Shown: positions 5,683-8,886 of the stretch, piece after piece
Position numbering within the stretch: position 1 is the first letter of the stretch
Layout: each line of letters starts with the position of its first letter
NCBI GenBank assembly: GCA_028822945.1
Contig: JAPKCN010000067.1
Location: 1 to 8,886 of the forward strand
Length of the DNA stretch: 8,886 nt
From: Porticoccaceae bacterium
GTDB lineage: Bacteria; Pseudomonadota; Gammaproteobacteria; Pseudomonadales; Porticoccaceae
Direction of reading: 5' to 3'
Position numbers and translations under genes: made by a program
The notes under the pieces: generated by a model
Database searches by the model: none
What the model saw: the letters and a program-made list of their open reading frames with translations, nothing else
Told to the model about the DNA's origin: nothing

Positions 5683-6738
5683 ATGATTTTCAAAAAGATC
5701 CGAGGTTTTTTTTCCAGCGATTTATCGATCGATCTGGGGACTGCTAACACCCTGATATATGTGCGTGATAAAGGAATTGTTTTGAACGAGCCATCGGTGG
5801 TTGCAATCCGTCATCATTTGGGTCAAAAAATAGTCGAGGCGGTCGGTATCGATGCCAAGCGGATGTTGGGTAGAACTCCGGGCAACATTACCGCGATCAG
5901 GCCCCTTAAAGATGGTGTGATCGCAGATTTCCAGGTTACCGAAAAAATGCTGCAGCACTTTATTAAGAAAGTTCACTCGGCGACCATTACCAACAATTTT
6001 CTGCCGCCCAGTCCGCGAGTGTTGATTTGTGTGCCTTGTATGGCAACCGAAGTCGAAAAGCGTGCGATCAAAGAATCTGCTTTTAGCGCCGGTGCGCGTG
6101 AAGTGTTTTTGATCGAAGAGCCTATGGCTGCGGCGATTGGTGCCGGTTTGCCGGTCGAGGAAGCGGTCGGTTCGATGGTTGTAGATATTGGCGGCGGTAC
6201 CACCGAAATAGCTATTCTTTCATTGAATGGCGTGGTGTTTTCTGATTCGGTCCGTATCGGTGGCGACCGTTTTGATGAGTCGATTGTCAATTTTGTGCGC
6301 CGTAAATACGGCAGTGTCATCGGCGATAGCACTGCCGAACGGGTAAAAATTGAAGTGGGAACCGCTTTTATGGCCGAGGAAGTGCGCGAAATTGATGTCC
6401 GCGGACGCAATCTTGCCGAGGGCGTGCCGCGCAGTTTTACCTTGAGTAGCGATGAGATTTTGGAGTCCTTACAAGAGCCGCTCGCAGGTATTGTCACTGC
6501 AGTTAAGAGAGTACTCGAGCAGTCGCCACCAGAATTGGCGTCGGATATTGCCGACACCGGGATTGTTTTGACCGGCGGAGGATCGCTGTTGCGCGACCTC
6601 GATCGTTTGCTCAGCTCGGAAACTGGTTTACCAGTGATCCTTGCGGAAGACCCGCTAACCTGTGTTGCGCGAGGTGGTGGTGAAGCGCTGGATCTTATGA
6701 GTACCCACCGCTTAGATGCCCTGACACACGAGATCTAG
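5683..6738 (+). CDS. mreB: Rod shape-determining protein MreB (bacterial actin homologue)
   Basis: A 351-residue actin-fold ATPase, close to the usual 347. MreB polymerises on the inner membrane and directs the elongation peptidoglycan machinery, keeping the cell rod-shaped. Motifs in order: amphipathic membrane-binding N-terminus MIFKKIRGFF (1-10), phosphate-1 loop DLSIDLGTANTLIY (13-26), VPCMATEVEKRAI (118-129), LIEEPMAAAIGAGL (143-156), phosphate-2 loop VVDIGGGTTEIA (166-177), VRIGGDRFDESI (190-201), DVRGRNLAEGVPRSF (238-252) and the adenosine-binding VLTGGGSLLRDLD (295-307). The start ATG has AAGGG 10 nt upstream. It leads the mreBCD-maf operon, divergent from gatCAB, the order I recall from Pseudomonas. 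The C-terminal tail (about 340-351) departs from the more common ending but is complete. Its presence predicts a rod-shaped cell. Confidence 0.98.
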   Translation: MIFKKIRGFFSSDLSIDLGTANTLIYVRDKGIVLNEPSVVAIRHHLGQKIVEAVGIDAKRMLGRTPGNITAIRPLKDGVIADFQVTEKMLQHFIKKVHSATITNNFLPPSPRVLICVPCMATEVEKRAIKESAFSAGAREVFLIEEPMAAAIGAGLPVEEAVGSMVVDIGGGTTEIAILSLNGVVFSDSVRIGGDRFDESIVNFVRRKYGSVIGDSTAERVKIEVGTAFMAEEVREIDVRGRNLAEGVPRSFTLSSDEILESLQEPLAGIVTAVKRVLEQSPPELASDIADTGIVLTGGGSLLRDLDRLLSSETGLPVILAEDPLTCVARGGGEALDLMSTHRLDALTHEI

Positions 6739-6803
6739 CCTCGCGCGAGACTAAACCTTACCTGTCGTCAGCACCACTAGAGTAATCCGCAAGGATCATA
6801 TAG

Positions 6804-7631
6804 ATGTATTCGCCGCTGCTTCGTCGCATATTAATTCTAGCCTTGCTCGCCACGGCGCTAATGATTGTGGATCGATCGACTAGTTGGCTACAGCCGTTTC
6901 GCATGGGCGCAGACTATCTCCTTCGCCCGCTCAATTGGATCAGCGGTGTACCGCGCAATATTCAACAGTGGAGCGACTTAAATCTCGCCAACAAAGACCA
7001 ACTTGCCGATGATAATAAGCGCCTTAGCCAAGAGCGCTTGATATACCGTGGCCGCTTGCAACGGATGTCGGAATTGGCGGCTGAAAATTTGCGCTTACTA
7101 CAGTTGTTAAACGCTTCAGAATTGCTTGTCGACAGCGTTTTAGTGACTCAAGTGATTGGTGTTTCGCCGACGCCGCAAAGGCATACCTTGACCATCGATC
7201 GCGGCAGTGAAGACGGTGCCTATGTGGGCCAGCCACTGCTGGACTCCGAGGGTTTGATGGGACAGTTGGTGACGGTTTTTACTTCTCATAGTGTGGCATT
7301 ATTAATTACTGATTCGAGTCACGCCTTGCCGGTCAAGGTACTCAGGAACGGTGTGCGCTCGATTGCCGAGGGTAGCGCAGACTTTAACCTTTTGAATCTG
7401 CGTTTTGTTTCTCCAACTGCCGATATTAAATTGGGAGATCAACTTTTGAGTTCTGGGTTAGGTGGGCGGTTTCCGGCGGGTTATCCAGTCGGCAGAGTCT
7501 CCAGCATCGAGCAAAAACCTGGGTCGGTATTTATGGACATTGAGGTTGACCCCTCTGCTCTGCTCGACCGGAGTACCCATCTGTTATTGGTCTTTACCTC
7601 TGACACAAGTAACCGAATGCGTTCTAATTGA
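6804..7631 (+). CDS. mreC: Rod shape-determining protein MreC
   Basis: A 275-residue bitopic membrane protein. A single N-terminal membrane segment (about 9-23, ILILALLATALMIVD) is followed by a periplasmic helical and coiled-coil region (about 55-105, rich in heptad leucines such as ENLRLLQLLNASELL). The two-lobed beta domain of the MreC family (about 110-265) comes next, with IDRGSEDGAYVGQPL (131-145) and LLSSGLGGRFPAGYPVGRV (214-232). MreC scaffolds the elongasome by contacting PBP2 (and so RodA) and MreD. It lacks the long low-complexity C-terminal extension seen in some MreC proteins. The ATG at 6804 has AAGGA 8 nt upstream. It lies 65 nt after mreB with no clear promoter or terminator between them, only a CTCGCGCGAG palindrome at 6740-6749. 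Its stop overlaps the mreD ATG. Confidence 0.96.
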   Translation: MYSPLLRRILILALLATALMIVDRSTSWLQPFRMGADYLLRPLNWISGVPRNIQQWSDLNLANKDQLADDNKRLSQERLIYRGRLQRMSELAAENLRLLQLLNASELLVDSVLVTQVIGVSPTPQRHTLTIDRGSEDGAYVGQPLLDSEGLMGQLVTVFTSHSVALLITDSSHALPVKVLRNGVRSIAEGSADFNLLNLRFVSPTADIKLGDQLLSSGLGGRFPAGYPVGRVSSIEQKPGSVFMDIEVDPSALLDRSTHLLLVFTSDTSNRMRSN

Positions 7632-8101
7632 TGGACCTTTCACCGCGCTCTATGGTGGTTTTCTATGCTCTGTTTATTGCTACTATTTTACAGTTAGTGC
7701 CGGCCTATGACGGTTGGATAGACTGGAAGCCGAATTTTATTCTGACCGTAGTAATGGTTCTCATCGTCAATAAGCCACAACACTTTGGCGTGACTTTTGC
7801 GGCATTGGTAGGTTTGTTCGCGGATGGCGTGTTCGGCACTACGGTGGGTCAATTTATGCTGATTTTTACGCTTTGCGGAGGGATTGTTTTACTACTCAGT
7901 CGATGGACTCACTATTTTGCGTTCTTCTACCGGTTTTTGGTAATATTTTGCATTAGTTTGTTTGCGGCTTTTGCGCAAACTGTGTTGGTCAATCTGCAGG
8001 GCTCGCTCATCGCGCTTGATTACCTTCCTGGGATGGCCCTGATGTCGGCGCTCCTGCTGCCATTAGCCGAAAAATTTATGGGCGTGTCGAGGGAGTCCTG
8101 A
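7631..8101 (+). CDS. mreD: Rod shape-determining protein MreD
   Basis: A 156-residue, very hydrophobic protein, the integral membrane partner of MreC in the elongasome. About five to six membrane segments can be seen, near residues 9-23, 35-47, 52-69, 74-90, 98-120 and 129-148. A WKPNF block after the first segment corresponds to the conserved basic-Pro position at the second helix of MreD proteins. Length is normal (about 160). The ATG at 7631-7633 shares its A with the mreC stop in TGATG, so translation is probably coupled; the preceding TTG codon could also be read in frame but is less likely. The stop is 3 nt before the maf start. Low sequence identity is usual in this family, so the call rests on size, hydropathy and position, which agree well. 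Confidence 0.93.
   Translation: MDLSPRSMVVFYALFIATILQLVPAYDGWIDWKPNFILTVVMVLIVNKPQHFGVTFAALVGLFADGVFGTTVGQFMLIFTLCGGIVLLLSRWTHYFAFFYRFLVIFCISLFAAFAQTVLVNLQGSLIALDYLPGMALMSALLLPLAEKFMGVSRES
8089..8095 (+). promoter_or_regulatory. Ribosome binding site deciding the GTG start of maf
   Basis: GAGGGAG sits inside the 3' end of mreD, 9 nt before GTG at 8105-8107. It fixes this start, because no ATG is available before the conserved LFLASGSPRR block. Confidence 0.65.
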
Positions 8102-8104
8102 GTT

Positions 8105-8719
8105 GTGGTAACTGACGCTATAGATCTTTTTTTGGCGTCGGGTTCGCCTCGGCGTAGCCAAATGCTAGCACAGATGGGCGTCAAATTTTCTGTACTCGCC
8201 AACGATGTGGATGAATCGTTACAGGCCACCGAAGCGCCGCGCGCTTATGTGTCGCGGCTGGCTATGGCGAAGGCTGAAAGGGGCTTTTCTAATACGTTGT
8301 CGTCAATTCCTGTGCTCGGTGCGGACACCGTCGTAGTGCTCGGGCAGCAGATTTTTGGTAAGCCGTGTAATAGTAATGAGGCGCATTCGATGCTGACGGC
8401 GCTGTCGGGTCGGGTGCACTCGGTGATCACCGCCGTTGCCGTAACGAATGGTTTAACCACTGCCACGCGCGTATCTACCAGCGATGTTAGATTTCGTAAA
8501 CTCACTGGCGATGAGCGCCGCGACTATGTAGCAACCGGGGAGCCGATGGGTAAGGCTGGTGGTTATGCTATTCAGGGCTTTGGCGGTATTTTTGTCGAGC
8601 ATCTAGCGGGCAGCTACAGCGGTGTCGTCGGGTTGCCGGTAGATTTAACCCATCAGCTACTGCAGCTGTTCGGTGTGTCTGTTTGGGGCTCCCTGAGTGA
8701 TCGGGGTGTGCCGACGTAA
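8105..8719 (+). CDS. maf: Maf family nucleotide pyrophosphatase (dTTP/UTP pyrophosphatase, YhdE-like)
   Basis: A 204-residue Maf/Ham1-fold protein. Maf proteins hydrolyse nucleoside triphosphates to monophosphates and pyrophosphate, removing canonical or modified pyrimidine nucleotides; overexpression affects septum formation in some bacteria. Motifs: substrate loop LASGSPRRSQML (10-21), LGADTVVVL (71-79, containing the probable catalytic D74), FGKP (84-87), LSGRVHSVITAV (100-111) and GEPMGKAGGYAIQG (145-158), then GSYSGVVGLPVDLT (169-182). The ending is slightly longer than YhdE, with a WGSLSDRGVPT tail. The start is GTG at 8105-8107, with a GAGGGAG site 9 nt upstream and 3 nt from the mreD stop. 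In Pseudomonas and relatives maf follows mreD and precedes rng (ribonuclease G), which is not reached here. YhdE rather than YceF type is inferred from synteny and the GEPMGKAGGYAIQG block. Confidence 0.95.
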   Translation: MVTDAIDLFLASGSPRRSQMLAQMGVKFSVLANDVDESLQATEAPRAYVSRLAMAKAERGFSNTLSSIPVLGADTVVVLGQQIFGKPCNSNEAHSMLTALSGRVHSVITAVAVTNGLTTATRVSTSDVRFRKLTGDERRDYVATGEPMGKAGGYAIQGFGGIFVEHLAGSYSGVVGLPVDLTHQLLQLFGVSVWGSLSDRGVPT

Positions 8720-8788
8720 AAATCCTGCATCACCATGCATGACTATCCTAGGTTATTGCCGATCCTTAAAAATAACGCGCACATTTAC

Positions 8789-8821
8789 CGCACGCAGGTG
8801 GCATACTACGATTTGCGTGCG
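8789..8821. repeat. Inverted repeat downstream of maf
   Basis: Arms CGCACGCA (8789-8796) and TGCGTGCG (8814-8821) are perfectly complementary, with a 17-nt loop. No T-run follows directly, so it is not a standard terminator. It could be an mRNA 3' stem or a regulator site for the next gene. Confidence 0.45.
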
Positions 8822-8823
8822 CA

Positions 8824-8848
8824 TATCAGCTTACGTTGATTATCAGCT
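8824..8848 (+). repeat. Tandem direct repeat TATCAGCT, 17-nt period
   Basis: TATCAGCT occurs at 8824-8831 and again at 8841-8848. The 17-nt period is about one and a half helical turns. Two closely spaced copies just after an inverted repeat could be operator half-sites; chance is not excluded. Confidence 0.35.
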
Positions 8849-8886
8849 AGGATTTTAGTGGGTTGAGTGGCTTTTTTTATAGGTTT

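Larger units (their letters stand above)
8720..8886. other. Intergenic tail after maf with repeats, no gene seen
   Basis: No recognisable protein or RNA gene is visible in this 167-nt stretch at the window edge. It holds an 8-bp inverted repeat (8789-8821), a direct repeat of TATCAGCT (8824-8831 and 8841-8848) and a seven-T run at 8872-8878 without a clear hairpin before it. It may contain the promoter of the next gene, which by synteny could be rng, but that gene lies outside the window. Confidence 0.5.

Noticed and set aside
5973..6557. 194-codon minus-strand open frame inside mreB
   Set aside because: Antisense shadow of a strongly conserved gene; Ser/Thr/Arg/Pro-rich composition typical of reverse reading of coding DNA.

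Overview
The window looks like a chromosomal segment of a gammaproteobacterium. It has two divergent blocks: gatC-gatA-gatB on the minus strand, and mreB-mreC-mreD-maf on the plus strand. As I recall, this divergent gat/mre/maf arrangement is conserved in Pseudomonas and relatives. A small PA4642-family protein follows gatB, which also points towards a Pseudomonadales-like or marine Cellvibrionales-like lineage. No taxonomic search was possible, so the lineage is an inference. I see no mobile elements, CRISPR arrays, tRNA or rRNA genes.

Minus strand, read from the middle leftwards: gatC, gatA and gatB are tightly packed (11 nt between gatC and gatA; gatA and gatB share one base in a TGATG overlap). 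They encode the three subunits of the tRNA-dependent amidotransferase. A PA4642-family small protein follows 7 nt after gatB. A 232-nt intergenic stretch then carries a candidate extended -10 promoter inside a perfect inverted repeat. Next come a bactofilin (GTG start, strong ribosome binding site) and an orphan ParA-type ATPase (TTG start, strong ribosome binding site), 29 nt apart. At the left edge are a small four-cysteine DUF2256 protein and the N-terminus of a renalase-like FAD-dependent oxidoreductase cut off by the window edge.

Plus strand: a 291-nt divergent regulatory region separates gatC from mreB. MreB (actin-like filament), MreC (periplasmic scaffold) and MreD (integral membrane protein) are the core rod-shape elongasome. 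maf (nucleotide pyrophosphatase) follows 3 nt after mreD. The last 167 nt hold no recognisable gene, but contain an inverted repeat, a 17-nt-spaced direct repeat and a T-run.

Most of the window is conserved housekeeping. The most interesting part is the bactofilin-ParA pair: a self-polymerising cytoskeletal protein beside a Walker-type positioning ATPase with no ParB gene in view, in the same neighbourhood as the MreB cytoskeleton operon. This could be a two-gene polar-positioning or cell-shape module. ParA also has a run of seven Ts at its start, where a one-base length change would join it to an upstream ATG.
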